The position numbers and the translations under genes were made by a program. 39,834 nucleotides of DNA from the NCBI GenBank assembly GCA_903929755.1, contig CAIYVZ010000044.1, positions 1-39,834 of the forward strand, written 5' to 3'. Source of the stretch: an uncultured Acidobacteriia bacterium (GTDB taxonomy: Bacteria > Acidobacteriota > Terriglobia > Bryobacterales > Bryobacteraceae). Below the pieces are notes generated by a model. The model was not told where the DNA came from and did not search any database. It saw only the letters and a program-made list of their open reading frames with translations. Numbering within the stretch: position 1 is the first letter of the stretch; each line of letters opens with the position of its first letter. This document shows, piece after piece, positions 24,914-32,961 of this stretch.

Positions 24914-26254
24914 ATGAACCGACGCCAGTTCCTCGGCACCACCCTCGCGACTGCTGCCCTCGCGGAAGCCCAAACCCGCAAACTTCCCAACATCGTCTTT
25001 ATTCTCTCGGACGACCTGGGGTACGGCGACCTTGGCTGTTACGGGCAAACCCGCATTGCCACCCCGAATATCGACCGCCTTGCCGCGGACGGCATGCGCT
25101 TTACCCAGGCCTACGCCGGCAGCACTGTCTGCGCGCCCTCCCGCTGTTGCCTCATGACCGGGAAACATACGGGACACGCCAGCGTCAGGGGCAACAAGAA
25201 GCCCGAACTTGGCCTTGGAAAAAACGAAGCCACCGTCGCTTCACTACTGAAGACGCGAGGGTACAAGACTGCCCTGTTCGGCAAGTGGGGTCTGGGCGGC
25301 TTCGATGTCGATTCTCACCCCAACGACAAGGGCTTCGACCAGTTCTTCGGCTATCTGAACCAGCAGCACGCGCATAATTCGTATCCGGAGCACCTGTGGG
25401 AGAACAAGAGCGAGTTCTTCCTGCCCGAGAACTGGTTTGACCGGCAGAAGACGTTCTCGAACGACCTGTTCACCGAGCGCGCGTTGAAATTCATCGCGGC
25501 TGAAAAAACGAACCCATTCTTCCTGTACCTGACCTACACGATCCCGCATGCCGATAACGAGCGGGGCGTGGCGACGAAGAACGGCATGGAAGCGCCCAGC
25601 CAGGGCCAGTACGCGAAGGAAGCGTGGCCGGAAGTGGAGAAGAATTTTGCCGCCGCTGTCACCCGAATGGACGATCACATCGGCAGGGTTCTGGCAGCTC
25701 TGGATGCCAATGGGCTGCGCGAGAATACGCTCGTCATCTTTACCAGTGACAATGGCCCCCACAAGGAAGGCAACCACGACCCGAATTACTTCAAAAGTTC
25801 CGGGGCGGTTCGGGGTATTAAGCGGGATCTCTATGAAGGTGGGATCCGCGTTCCGGCCATTGCGAACTGGAAAGGCCGCATCGCGCCGGCCCAGACCAGC
25901 GACCACGCCTGGGCGTTCTGGGATTTTCTTCCCACCGTTACCGAACTGGTGGGAATCCCCACGCCGCCGCGTCTGGACGGCCTGTCGTTCCTGCCCACCC
26001 TCACCGGAGGCAAACAGAGACCGCATGACTATCTTTACTGGGAGTTCCACGAGGGCGGGTTTCAGCAGGCCGTCCGCCAGGGGGACTGGAAGCTGGTTCG
26101 TCAGATCCCGAAGCGCCAGGTGGAGCTTTTCGATCTGAAGGCCGATCTGACGGAATCAAAAAATGTGGCAGCACAGCACCCCGACATGGTCGCGAAGCTA
26201 ACCACCCTGTTCAGCACCGCCCGAGTTGACCACCCGCAATTTCCCACCAAATAG
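24914..26254 (+). CDS. Exported type I sulfatase (arylsulfatase family)
   Basis: A 446-residue sulfatase that hydrolyses sulfate esters. The catalytic site is TVCAPSRCCLMTGKHTG, where Cys73 in C-x-P-S-R is the residue converted to formylglycine. Metal ligands include the DD of LSDDLGYGD (33-34) and the DN of FTSDNGPHK. The leader MNRRQFLGTTLATAALAEAQ has a twin-arginine form, suggesting export to the periplasm. It is divergent from the DUF1553 operon with 68 bp between. No formylglycine-generating enzyme is in the window. The substrate is probably a sulfated glycan or small ester, not determinable from sequence. Confidence 0.93.
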   Translation: MNRRQFLGTTLATAALAEAQTRKLPNIVFILSDDLGYGDLGCYGQTRIATPNIDRLAADGMRFTQAYAGSTVCAPSRCCLMTGKHTGHASVRGNKKPELGLGKNEATVASLLKTRGYKTALFGKWGLGGFDVDSHPNDKGFDQFFGYLNQQHAHNSYPEHLWENKSEFFLPENWFDRQKTFSNDLFTERALKFIAAEKTNPFFLYLTYTIPHADNERGVATKNGMEAPSQGQYAKEAWPEVEKNFAAAVTRMDDHIGRVLAALDANGLRENTLVIFTSDNGPHKEGNHDPNYFKSSGAVRGIKRDLYEGGIRVPAIANWKGRIAPAQTSDHAWAFWDFLPTVTELVGIPTPPRLDGLSFLPTLTGGKQRPHDYLYWEFHEGGFQQAVRQGDWKLVRQIPKRQVELFDLKADLTESKNVAAQHPDMVAKLTTLFSTARVDHPQFPTK

Positions 26255-26255
26255 A

Positions 26256-26286
26256 AAAAGGCCCCCGGCGTTACCGGGGGCCTTTT
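26256..26286. terminator. Bidirectional terminator between sulfatase and RidA-like genes
   Basis: AAAAGGCCCCCGG (26256-26268) pairs perfectly with CCGGGGGCCTTTT (26274-26286) around CGTTA. It begins 2 bp after the sulfatase stop and also serves the convergent RidA-like gene on the minus strand. Confidence 0.93.
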
Positions 26287-26336
26287 CAGACTCCGATTTG
26301 TGTAGGGGTTGGTGGCCTGCAATAGTACTACGTGAA

Positions 26337-27275
26337 TTAGTGGGTGGCAACCGCCGAGAGCCGAACCAGGCTGCCCTTTGGCACCGCCGGCGGCAGCGGC
26401 TGCACCGTGGTCCGCGTCGGTTTCTGCACAGGGAAGAACGTAGCGTAAACTGCGTTCATCTTTGCGAAATCGTTGATGTCGTCTATGTAAACGTTCGTGG
26501 CGACAATATTCGCCAACCCGAACCCCTTCGCTTCCAGACAAGCCTTCAACTTTCCAAACGCGCTGGTTGTCTGCTCTTCCACCGTCCCTTTCGCGTCGCT
26601 CGCCACCACTTCGCAGAACGCCATCCCCGCCGGTGCCGACTTCGCTGCAATCCCCAGCACCGCATGCGTCGCCCCGTCCGGCAGCGCCATCATCGGTACC
26701 TGACCCAGTCCCGTGCCCCCCACCACATACCGGTTCGCATACAGCAGATTCTTCGCCCGCAGTCCGGCCTTCTTCAGCTCCACCCCCAGCTTCGCCTCGG
26801 CCTCCTTCGCGCTCTTCCCGTACACAGCCGGCAAGAACACCCGATCCCCCGGGCCCGCGTCCCGCTTCGCCACCACTGTGATTTCCACCGTCGTGTCGGT
26901 CGGCATCCGCGCTACTCCCAGCGTCACCCGTGCCGCGCTCTTCGGAAATGCCTCGGCATACAGCTTTTCCACTACCGGCAGATTCTTCAGGTCCGCCAGA
27001 TACAGTTGAACCTGCACAACACTATCCAGCTTCAGCCCCGCCGCGTCCAGAATCACCCGCACATTCTCGATGCACTGCTTCGCCTGAGCCTCAATTCCCT
27101 CCGGCATCTGGCTCTTCGAATCCCGAACTCCCTGGCCCGAGACATAGATGTACGCCCCCGCATCCAGTCCGGGCGAATAAGGCCCCACGGGAGGCACGCC
27201 GTTTACCGGCACAATCACTTTCGGGTCAGCAGCTAAGGCAGTCATAGTCAGAGCGAAAAGCGCAACGAATCTCAT
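26337..27275 (-). CDS. Exported tandem RidA (YjgF/YER057c/UK114) protein
   Basis: A protein of about 312 residues with a signal peptide (MRFVALFALTMTALA) starting at ATG 27275; other ATGs lie at 27284 and 27287. Two RidA-like halves follow: the first runs GPYSPGLDAGAYIYVSGQGV to RVTLGVARMPTDTTVEITVV, the second contains SAFGKLKACLEAKGFGLANI and ends RTTVQPLPPA then SLVRLSAVA. The first half keeps the arginine that in RidA binds the carboxylate of imine substrates. RidA proteins hydrolyse reactive enamines and imines in the cytoplasm, so an exported double-domain form is unusual. The start faces the copper-monooxygenase start at very short distance. Confidence 0.82.
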   Translation of the reverse strand: MRFVALFALTMTALAADPKVIVPVNGVPPVGPYSPGLDAGAYIYVSGQGVRDSKSQMPEGIEAQAKQCIENVRVILDAAGLKLDSVVQVQLYLADLKNLPVVEKLYAEAFPKSAARVTLGVARMPTDTTVEITVVAKRDAGPGDRVFLPAVYGKSAKEAEAKLGVELKKAGLRAKNLLYANRYVVGGTGLGQVPMMALPDGATHAVLGIAAKSAPAGMAFCEVVASDAKGTVEEQTTSAFGKLKACLEAKGFGLANIVATNVYIDDINDFAKMNAVYATFFPVQKPTRTTVQPLPPAVPKGSLVRLSAVATH

Positions 27276-27304
27276 CGTCTGCATCATCGCATAAACTAAT
27301 ACGG
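27276..27304. promoter_or_regulatory. Very short divergent start region between RidA-like and copper-monooxygenase-like genes
   Basis: Only 29 bp separate the preferred RidA ATG (27275) from the ATG at 27305. On the plus strand TAAACTAAT (27292-27300) could be a -10 element, which would put transcription start at or next to the ATG and make the message leaderless. Promoter elements would otherwise have to lie within the opposite coding sequence. The promoter call is weak. Confidence 0.3.
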
Positions 27305-28606
27305 ATGACCTCTCGTGCCGCTACGCTTACCGTCCTCCTCGCCCTCCCCTGTTTCGCGGCCACATATTCCGCCGATGTTCGTCCCATCCTCGAAGCCCGC
27401 TGCGTCACCTGCCACCAGCCCGGCGCGGTGGCTCCCATGCCGCTGCGGACGTATGCCGAGGTTCGGCCCTGGGCGAAGTCGATCCGCGAAGCTGTGGCGG
27501 CACGCGCGATGCCACCCTGGCACGCAGCCCCCGGTGCGGCGCACGCTTTTCGGAACGACCGCGCGCTATCGCCGCGTGAAATAGAAACGATCACCGGCTG
27601 GGTGGATGCGGGCAGCCCGGAGGGTAAGCCTGTGCCCCTCTCGGCGGCGTCTGCATCGGCTCCCGGCTGGCGAATCGGCAAACCGGATCTTGTTGTCCAG
27701 GTACCCGGCGTCCAGGTTCCGAAGTCCGGCATCTTCGCCTATACGTTCGTCATCGTCCCCACCCACTTCGAACACGATACCTGGGTTCGCGCTGCCGAAT
27801 TTCGCATTGATCAGCGCGCGACGGTTCACCACATGAACGTTTTTGTCCGCGAACCCGGCTCCAGCTATCTGGCCGAGTTCCCGCGCAATCAGATCTTTGT
27901 CCCGACGGTCTCCGAACGGGGTAAGAAGAGGGCAGGGGAGGCCGTTTTCGCCCGCCGCCAGCTGCTGCTCGGCTACGAGCCCGGCTACGACCCTTCGCCC
28001 TGGCTGGAAGACGGCGCCAAGCTGATCAAGGCAGGGTCTGATCTCGTTTTCGAAATGCATTTCAGCCCGAACGGGACGCCCGCCGTGGACCACTCGGAAA
28101 TCGGCCTGTACTTTGCGCCCAAGGCTCCGGCGAAGCGAATTCTGGCCATCGACACACTGCGGGATTTGGATTTCGAAATCCCGCCCGCCGAGGGAAGCTA
28201 TCAATCGCTGGCCACTATGACGCTGGCCGCTCCGGCCAGGCTGCTCTCCATCCAGCCCCACATGCATGTTCGTGGAAAGAGCATGTTCGTGGAGGCGAAG
28301 TACCCGAACGGCAAGCGCGAGACGCTGCTGGATGTGCCGCGCTATGACTTCAACTGGCAGACGACCTACGCGCTGCGGGAACCGGCGGATTTGCCCGTGG
28401 GAACCATCCTCGAATCGAAGGCGGCTTTCGATAACTCGGTCAATAATAAGTACAATCCGGATCCGAAGGCCACGGTTCACTGGGGTGACCAGACCACCGA
28501 CGAAATGCATATCGCTTTTCTGGAACTGGTGATTGACGCGAAGGCCAACCCCGAGACGTTGCTGGCGGCACCGCCCAAGATGGTGGGTGAGCCGACGAAG
28601 AAGTAG
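27305..28606 (+). CDS. Heme-c domain fused to type II copper ascorbate-dependent-monooxygenase-like domains
   Basis: A 433-residue exported protein with a signal peptide (residues 1-19) and a cytochrome-like domain with CVTCH at 33-37 in LEARCVTCHQPGA. The remainder resembles the two-domain copper core of peptidylglycine alpha-hydroxylating monooxygenase. Candidate CuH ligands are His175 and His176 (VHHMNVF) and His252 (FEMHFSPNG); candidate CuM ligands are His319 and His321 (PHMHVRGK) and Met401 (DEMHIAF). The spacing fits that fold. The fusion suggests the heme supplies electrons to copper in place of ascorbate; this is inference. Substrate unknown. Confidence 0.83.
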   Translation: MTSRAATLTVLLALPCFAATYSADVRPILEARCVTCHQPGAVAPMPLRTYAEVRPWAKSIREAVAARAMPPWHAAPGAAHAFRNDRALSPREIETITGWVDAGSPEGKPVPLSAASASAPGWRIGKPDLVVQVPGVQVPKSGIFAYTFVIVPTHFEHDTWVRAAEFRIDQRATVHHMNVFVREPGSSYLAEFPRNQIFVPTVSERGKKRAGEAVFARRQLLLGYEPGYDPSPWLEDGAKLIKAGSDLVFEMHFSPNGTPAVDHSEIGLYFAPKAPAKRILAIDTLRDLDFEIPPAEGSYQSLATMTLAAPARLLSIQPHMHVRGKSMFVEAKYPNGKRETLLDVPRYDFNWQTTYALREPADLPVGTILESKAAFDNSVNNKYNPDPKATVHWGDQTTDEMHIAFLELVIDAKANPETLLAAPPKMVGEPTKK

Positions 28607-28617
28607 CCCCTGGCCCG

Positions 28618-29955
28618 TTAGAACGTGAAGCCGCGCGGCAACAGGCTGTGTTCCCATGCCTGCCGTTCCAGTTCTTCGCGGAACTCGGGGTGGGCCAGGC
28701 TAATGAGCGCGGAGGCCCTCTCGGGAACGGACTTACCTTTCAGGCAGACCATGCCGTACTCCGTCACCACGTACATCACATCGGAACGGGGCGTGGTGAC
28801 AATGTTGCCGGGCGTCAGGTTGAGCACGATCCGGCTGCGCCGTTCCCCTTTCTTCTCATAAGTTGACGCGAGGCAGATGAAGGACTTACCTCCTTTCGAC
28901 GCATACGCGCCGCGCACGAACTGTGCCTGCCCGCCGGAGCCGCTGATGTGCCGATGCCCGTCCGATTCAGAGGCGAGCTGGCCCTGCAGGTCAATCTGCG
29001 TCGTGTTGTTGATGGAGATGACGCGGTCATTCTGCATGATGATGTGCGGCAGGTTGGTGTAATCGACCGGGCAGATGTGGAAGTCGGGATTGCGGTGCAG
29101 CGTGTCGTAAAGATGCCGGGAGCCGAGCGCGAACGTGTAAACGATCTTGCCCGGGTTCAGGGTTTTGCGGGCTCCGGAGACCCGGCCTGCCTGGTATAGG
29201 TCGATCAGGCCGTCAATCAGCATCTCCGTGTGGATGCCAAGGTCACGGACGCCACTTTCGAGAAGGAGTTTACAGACCGCATTGGGCATGGCGCCAATGC
29301 CGATCTGCAGGCAGTCGCCATCCTGAACTTCAGCGGCGATGAGGCGGGCGACAGCGCGGTCAATGGCATTTGGAGGCGGATTGGGCAGTTCCGCAGCGGG
29401 TTCGTTGTCGCCCTGAATGATATAGTCCACTTCGCTGATGTGAACGCCTGTTTGCTCGCCACACACCCACGGCAGGCCGGTGGTGACCTCTACAATGACG
29501 ATGCGGGCGCGTTCGATAACGGCGCGGTGCCAGAGGTTGGTGGCACTGAAGTTGAAGTAGCCGTGCTCGTCCAGGGGACAGGTCTTGAGGATGACGATAT
29601 CCACCGGGTTTATGAACCGGCGGTAGTAGTCCGGGACTTCTCCAAGATGGAGTGGCATGTGGTGGCAGCGGCCAGCATCATGCATCTTGCGGTCGTAAGC
29701 GGAAAAATGCCAGTTGAACCAATGAAAGTGTTTCCCCTCAGGGTCAGCTTCCAGAATGGCTCGTGGCTTCAGCGAGAGAGTGGCACGGATCTTGACGTTT
29801 TCCAGCGCGTCGCGGCGCACGGCCAGGGCTTTGTCGAAGACATCCGGCTGGCAGAGGGTCCCGCCGTAATCGAGCCACATCCCGGAGCGAACGAGCTCGG
29901 CGGCCTGAGCGGCGGAGATTTCCTGGGCGGGGGCGCTGGCGATTCGGAGGGGCAT
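28618..29955 (-). CDS. Acetyl-CoA hydrolase/transferase family CoA-transferase
   Basis: A 445-residue family I CoA-transferase, similar to 4-hydroxybutyrate and butyrate:acetate CoA-transferases. It has the oxyanion loop GIGAMPNAV (219-227) and the catalytic glutamate in LGIHTEMLIDG (Glu244), which forms the glutamyl-CoA thioester. The glycine-rich segment reads GSGGQAQFVRGA; the usual text is GSGGQxDFxRGA, so an Asp is replaced by Gln. Length is normal. It converges with the copper-monooxygenase gene. The acyl donor and acceptor cannot be assigned from sequence alone. Confidence 0.87.
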   Translation of the reverse strand: MPLRIASAPAQEISAAQAAELVRSGMWLDYGGTLCQPDVFDKALAVRRDALENVKIRATLSLKPRAILEADPEGKHFHWFNWHFSAYDRKMHDAGRCHHMPLHLGEVPDYYRRFINPVDIVILKTCPLDEHGYFNFSATNLWHRAVIERARIVIVEVTTGLPWVCGEQTGVHISEVDYIIQGDNEPAAELPNPPPNAIDRAVARLIAAEVQDGDCLQIGIGAMPNAVCKLLLESGVRDLGIHTEMLIDGLIDLYQAGRVSGARKTLNPGKIVYTFALGSRHLYDTLHRNPDFHICPVDYTNLPHIIMQNDRVISINNTTQIDLQGQLASESDGHRHISGSGGQAQFVRGAYASKGGKSFICLASTYEKKGERRSRIVLNLTPGNIVTTPRSDVMYVVTEYGMVCLKGKSVPERASALISLAHPEFREELERQAWEHSLLPRGFTF

Positions 29956-29987
29956 GGGCTCCTGCGCAGTATGTCATACGGCCGGCG

Positions 29988-31268
29988 TCAATCCTCACGG
30001 GCGAAGGTGGCAGGCAGGCCCTTTTTGGTGGCCTGCAGGATCTCCCGGATCGCCCGGCGGTCATCCTTTGTCAGGTGCCGGAACTTCGCCGTTTGGTCCG
30101 CGCCGGAAAGCACCTCCCCCAGCCGGGCGTAGACGCGCTCTTTTACCAGCGCGGGCATGCCGTCCCAGGGCTCTGAGTAGATGAGGAAACTGCAGGGGTA
30201 ACGGAACATTCGGGTTGTAAGGTCGAAGTCGTAGAGCGACCGGCCTTTGCTGTCGCGCGGCGCTTGCCTGGCAAATTCTTCGGTGAAGCCTGAGGTTCCT
30301 TTCACCGGAGCCGTGAGCGTGGCCTCGCCCGAGAACAGCGCGTACTCAACGAGTTCCTCCACCAGGGGCTCGATCGGGCGCCCCAGCCGTGATTCCCAGC
30401 CCAGGCGCGTAATTCGATTCAGCATCTGCGACTGGTGTTCCAGCGTCATCAGCGCGACGATATCGCTGTGGGGTGCGGGGTAGGCTTCCGGCTCGATAAA
30501 GGCGCGGAGCGATGAGATATTGCGCGACTCCCCGGAAATCGCGAGGCGAGTTTCGCCGGGTCGCTGCAGGACGGCGTTGCCCATGTGATCCTGATCGCCG
30601 GAAGTGCCGGTCACGTACCAGCCACCCCAGCGTTCTTTTAGCGGGCTGCGATGGTCGGTGATGAAGGCCTCGCTGCCGGACGGAAAACCATTCCAGTCCG
30701 GCGTTACGGAGCGAACCATGAAGCCGGGGACGGCCTGGGTGACGGGAGAGTGGTGGCACTGAATGCAGACGTCGCGCCGATAGAACCTTGGGCGGGCAGT
30801 CTGTTGCTGTTCCAGGGTGTAAAAGATGGTACCCTGTCGAGGATCGGCCGCAGCGAATTCGAGCACGTCGCCGGTGCGCACGTAGCCGACGGTGACGGTG
30901 TCGTTAAAATAGACAGCGCGGGGCCGGCGTGGCGAGATGCGCGCGGCCTGAAAGCTGGTTTTGGAGAAAACGAGGACCTGGGACACCGGGGAGACGTGGA
31001 GTTCCTTCAGGGCGGAACGGAGATAGCCGAACTGGTCCTCCCAGGTGAGCTTTGCGGAGCCTGCGATGAGGCGTTGCTGGAGCCGCGCGACAGGGTCGTC
31101 AGCTGTAGTCTTGGTGTAGCGGATCGCGTCGTCGTCGAGGGGGAGCAGTTCGCCGGTGTCATGGCCTGCCAGCGCTACCGCAACGCCTGTACAGGTCAGA
31201 ACGAGGAAGCTAAGGCCGAGGCGCTTTATTCCGGGGCCTGGGGTTGCGCTGATGTGCCGAGCTGGCAT
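29988..31268 (-). CDS. Exported protein with one CxxCH heme site, unrecognised family
   Basis: A 426-residue protein with an N-terminal hydrophobic segment (LGLSFLVLTCTGVAVALAGH) compatible with a signal or anchor. One heme-c motif, CIQCHHSP, lies in the middle (about residue 168), a position unusual for small cytochromes. Conserved-looking segments flank it: VYFNDTVTVGYVRTGD before and PGFMVRSVTPDWNGFPSGSE after. The C-terminal third has a YDFDLTTRMFRYPCSFLIYS stretch and charged helices. The whole looks like a conserved bacterial family without a name that I know. The CoA-transferase gene begins 32 bp downstream on the same strand. Confidence 0.7.
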   Translation of the reverse strand: MPARHISATPGPGIKRLGLSFLVLTCTGVAVALAGHDTGELLPLDDDAIRYTKTTADDPVARLQQRLIAGSAKLTWEDQFGYLRSALKELHVSPVSQVLVFSKTSFQAARISPRRPRAVYFNDTVTVGYVRTGDVLEFAAADPRQGTIFYTLEQQQTARPRFYRRDVCIQCHHSPVTQAVPGFMVRSVTPDWNGFPSGSEAFITDHRSPLKERWGGWYVTGTSGDQDHMGNAVLQRPGETRLAISGESRNISSLRAFIEPEAYPAPHSDIVALMTLEHQSQMLNRITRLGWESRLGRPIEPLVEELVEYALFSGEATLTAPVKGTSGFTEEFARQAPRDSKGRSLYDFDLTTRMFRYPCSFLIYSEPWDGMPALVKERVYARLGEVLSGADQTAKFRHLTKDDRRAIREILQATKKGLPATFARED

Positions 31269-31317
31269 CTGCCGGTATCATACTCCAGGCTTGGTGCTGC
31301 GAAGGCGCATCAGGACT

Positions 31318-31393
31318 TGGAGCCCCGTGCCGGGATTGAACCAGCGACATCCAGTTTACAAAACTGGCGCTCTACCAACTGAGCTAACGGGGC
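31318..31393 (-). tRNA. tRNA-Thr (anticodon TGT)
   Basis: The minus strand folds as a complete cloverleaf. The acceptor stem GCCCCGT pairs with ACGGGGC, the D-arm is TAGCTCAGTTGGTAGAGC, and the anticodon stem is CCAGT/ACTGG with loop TTTGTAA, giving TGT. The T-loop is GGTTCAATCC. The discriminator T at 31321 is followed by an encoded CCA at 31318-31320. Confidence 0.95.
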
Positions 31394-31460
31394 CTTGGAC
31401 AAGTAAAAACTACCTTTTCAGTTTACAACGGCCAGGTCACCGCACTCAATCTGAGGTTGC

Positions 31461-32960
31461 TCAAGCGGGCCCCGACCTGGTCGTCACCGCATCCTCTGCG
31501 CTCATGGCGCACTCGCCATTCAGCGGCAGCCGGATGGTGAACGTTGTTCCCTTGCCGGGTTGGCTCAACACATCAATTGTTCCGCCGTGGGCCCGCGCAA
31601 TCCATGCCACAAAGCTCAACCCCAGGCCGAGCCCCTTCTCCGGTGTCGCCTGCCCCTTCTCGCCAGGCACGCGGTAAAACCGGTCAAAAATATGCGGCAA
31701 GTGCTTCGCCGGAATGCCGCGTCCGGTGTCGCCCACCACAATCTGCGCCGTGTCCCCCTGATTCTCCACCGACACCTGAATCGTTCCCCCAGGCGGCGTG
31801 AACTTTATGGCATTCGTCAGCAGGTTCGACATCATCCGCTCCAGCTGAATCTGGTCGAATTCGCCTTCGCAAACCGGCGACAGCCCTTGGAATCGCAAGT
31901 ACACGTCCGCGCCTTCGGCCGGAATCTGAAACTGGTCCACATGCGTCTCCAGCATCTCCACTAAATCCAGTTTGTGCTTCTGCAGTACCACCTGGCCGGT
32001 CTCTGCCTGGGACAGCAGCAGCAGCGCACGCACAATCTGGGACAGCCTCTCAATGTCGCCAAGCGAGGTTTCAATCGCCTCGCGGAAATCTTCCTCATTC
32101 CGCGCCGTCATCAGCGCCACCTCCAACTGGCCGCGTACCACCGTAATCGGCGTTCGCAGCTCATGCGAAACGTCGGTTGAAAACTGCCGCGCCTGGTTGA
32201 AGCTGACCTCCAGCCTCTGAATCATCTGGTTAAAGGTTTCGATCAGATAATCCAGCTCGTCGCCCGTCCCGTGCGCCGGAATCCGCAGGCTCAGGTTGGA
32301 GCCCCCGATCCGCTGTGCCGCCCGGGCAATCTCCAGCACCGGCTTCAGGGCACGTCCCGCAAAAATCCAGCCTGTTCCGAAGCCCGTCAACATGCCAAAC
32401 GGGATCAGCGCCAGGCACAGCAGGTTGAAGCGGCTCACCAGGTCTTCCGACTCGGCCTGCGATTGCCCGATGGCCACGTAGAATCTGACCTTATTGTCCT
32501 CGCTCATCACATAGCTGGAGCGGATCAGGTATGGCACTCCGGCTGAGTTCTTTACCTGGCGCCACTGCGCCTGATTCGACTTCAGAACTTTCTTGATGTC
32601 AGCCGGAGAATCGTTGCCCAGTGTCTCCCAGGCTTTGGCGGCCTCAATCGGCTTGCCGTTCGGGTCGGCGATGAAATAGGCTTTCTTCACGCGCGCCGAG
32701 GCGGCGGCTTCTTCCGGATCCTCGAGGTCGAAGAACCAGTTGGGCTTGTAGACGTTATCGCCTTCGTGATTCAGGCGCAGGTAGCCCCGAAGGATCGCCC
32801 AGTTTTGCTCCAGATCATCGCGAGCCTGGCTGTCCAGATTTGACGCCAGATTCTGCCGGAACAGCAGGCTCACTCCGGCCAGAATCAACGTGAACAGGCC
32901 GGTGTAGATGGCGGTCAGCGTAAATCGCAGACCGCGCCGCAGGTGGGGCCGGATGTTCAG
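31461..32960 (-). CDS. Sensor histidine kinase (HAMP, HisKA, HATPase), probable CTG start
   Basis: A membrane sensor kinase of about 499 residues: TM1, a periplasmic loop of about 150 residues, TM2 near LLCLALIPFGMLTGFGTGWI, HAMP, HisKA with FSTDVSHELRTPITVV, and an ATPase domain with the NLLTNAIKF N-box, GDTGRGIP and KGLGLGLSF. Only a TTG (32888) is available as a common start, and it would cut TM1 in half. The frame stays open to 32966. A CTG at 32960, one base after the DUF885 stop, gives a full N-terminus reading NIRPHLRRGLRFTLTAIYTG. No response regulator gene is adjacent. Signal unknown. Confidence 0.82.
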   Translation of the reverse strand: MNIRPHLRRGLRFTLTAIYTGLFTLILAGVSLLFRQNLASNLDSQARDDLEQNWAILRGYLRLNHEGDNVYKPNWFFDLEDPEEAAASARVKKAYFIADPNGKPIEAAKAWETLGNDSPADIKKVLKSNQAQWRQVKNSAGVPYLIRSSYVMSEDNKVRFYVAIGQSQAESEDLVSRFNLLCLALIPFGMLTGFGTGWIFAGRALKPVLEIARAAQRIGGSNLSLRIPAHGTGDELDYLIETFNQMIQRLEVSFNQARQFSTDVSHELRTPITVVRGQLEVALMTARNEEDFREAIETSLGDIERLSQIVRALLLLSQAETGQVVLQKHKLDLVEMLETHVDQFQIPAEGADVYLRFQGLSPVCEGEFDQIQLERMMSNLLTNAIKFTPPGGTIQVSVENQGDTAQIVVGDTGRGIPAKHLPHIFDRFYRVPGEKGQATPEKGLGLGLSFVAWIARAHGGTIDVLSQPGKGTTFTIRLPLNGECAMSAEDAVTTRSGPA

Positions 32961-32961
32961 G

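Noticed and set aside
27566-28657. Minus-strand open frame of 363 codons
   Set aside because: It is antisense to the heme-copper monooxygenase gene, which carries clear metal motifs; no recognisable product.
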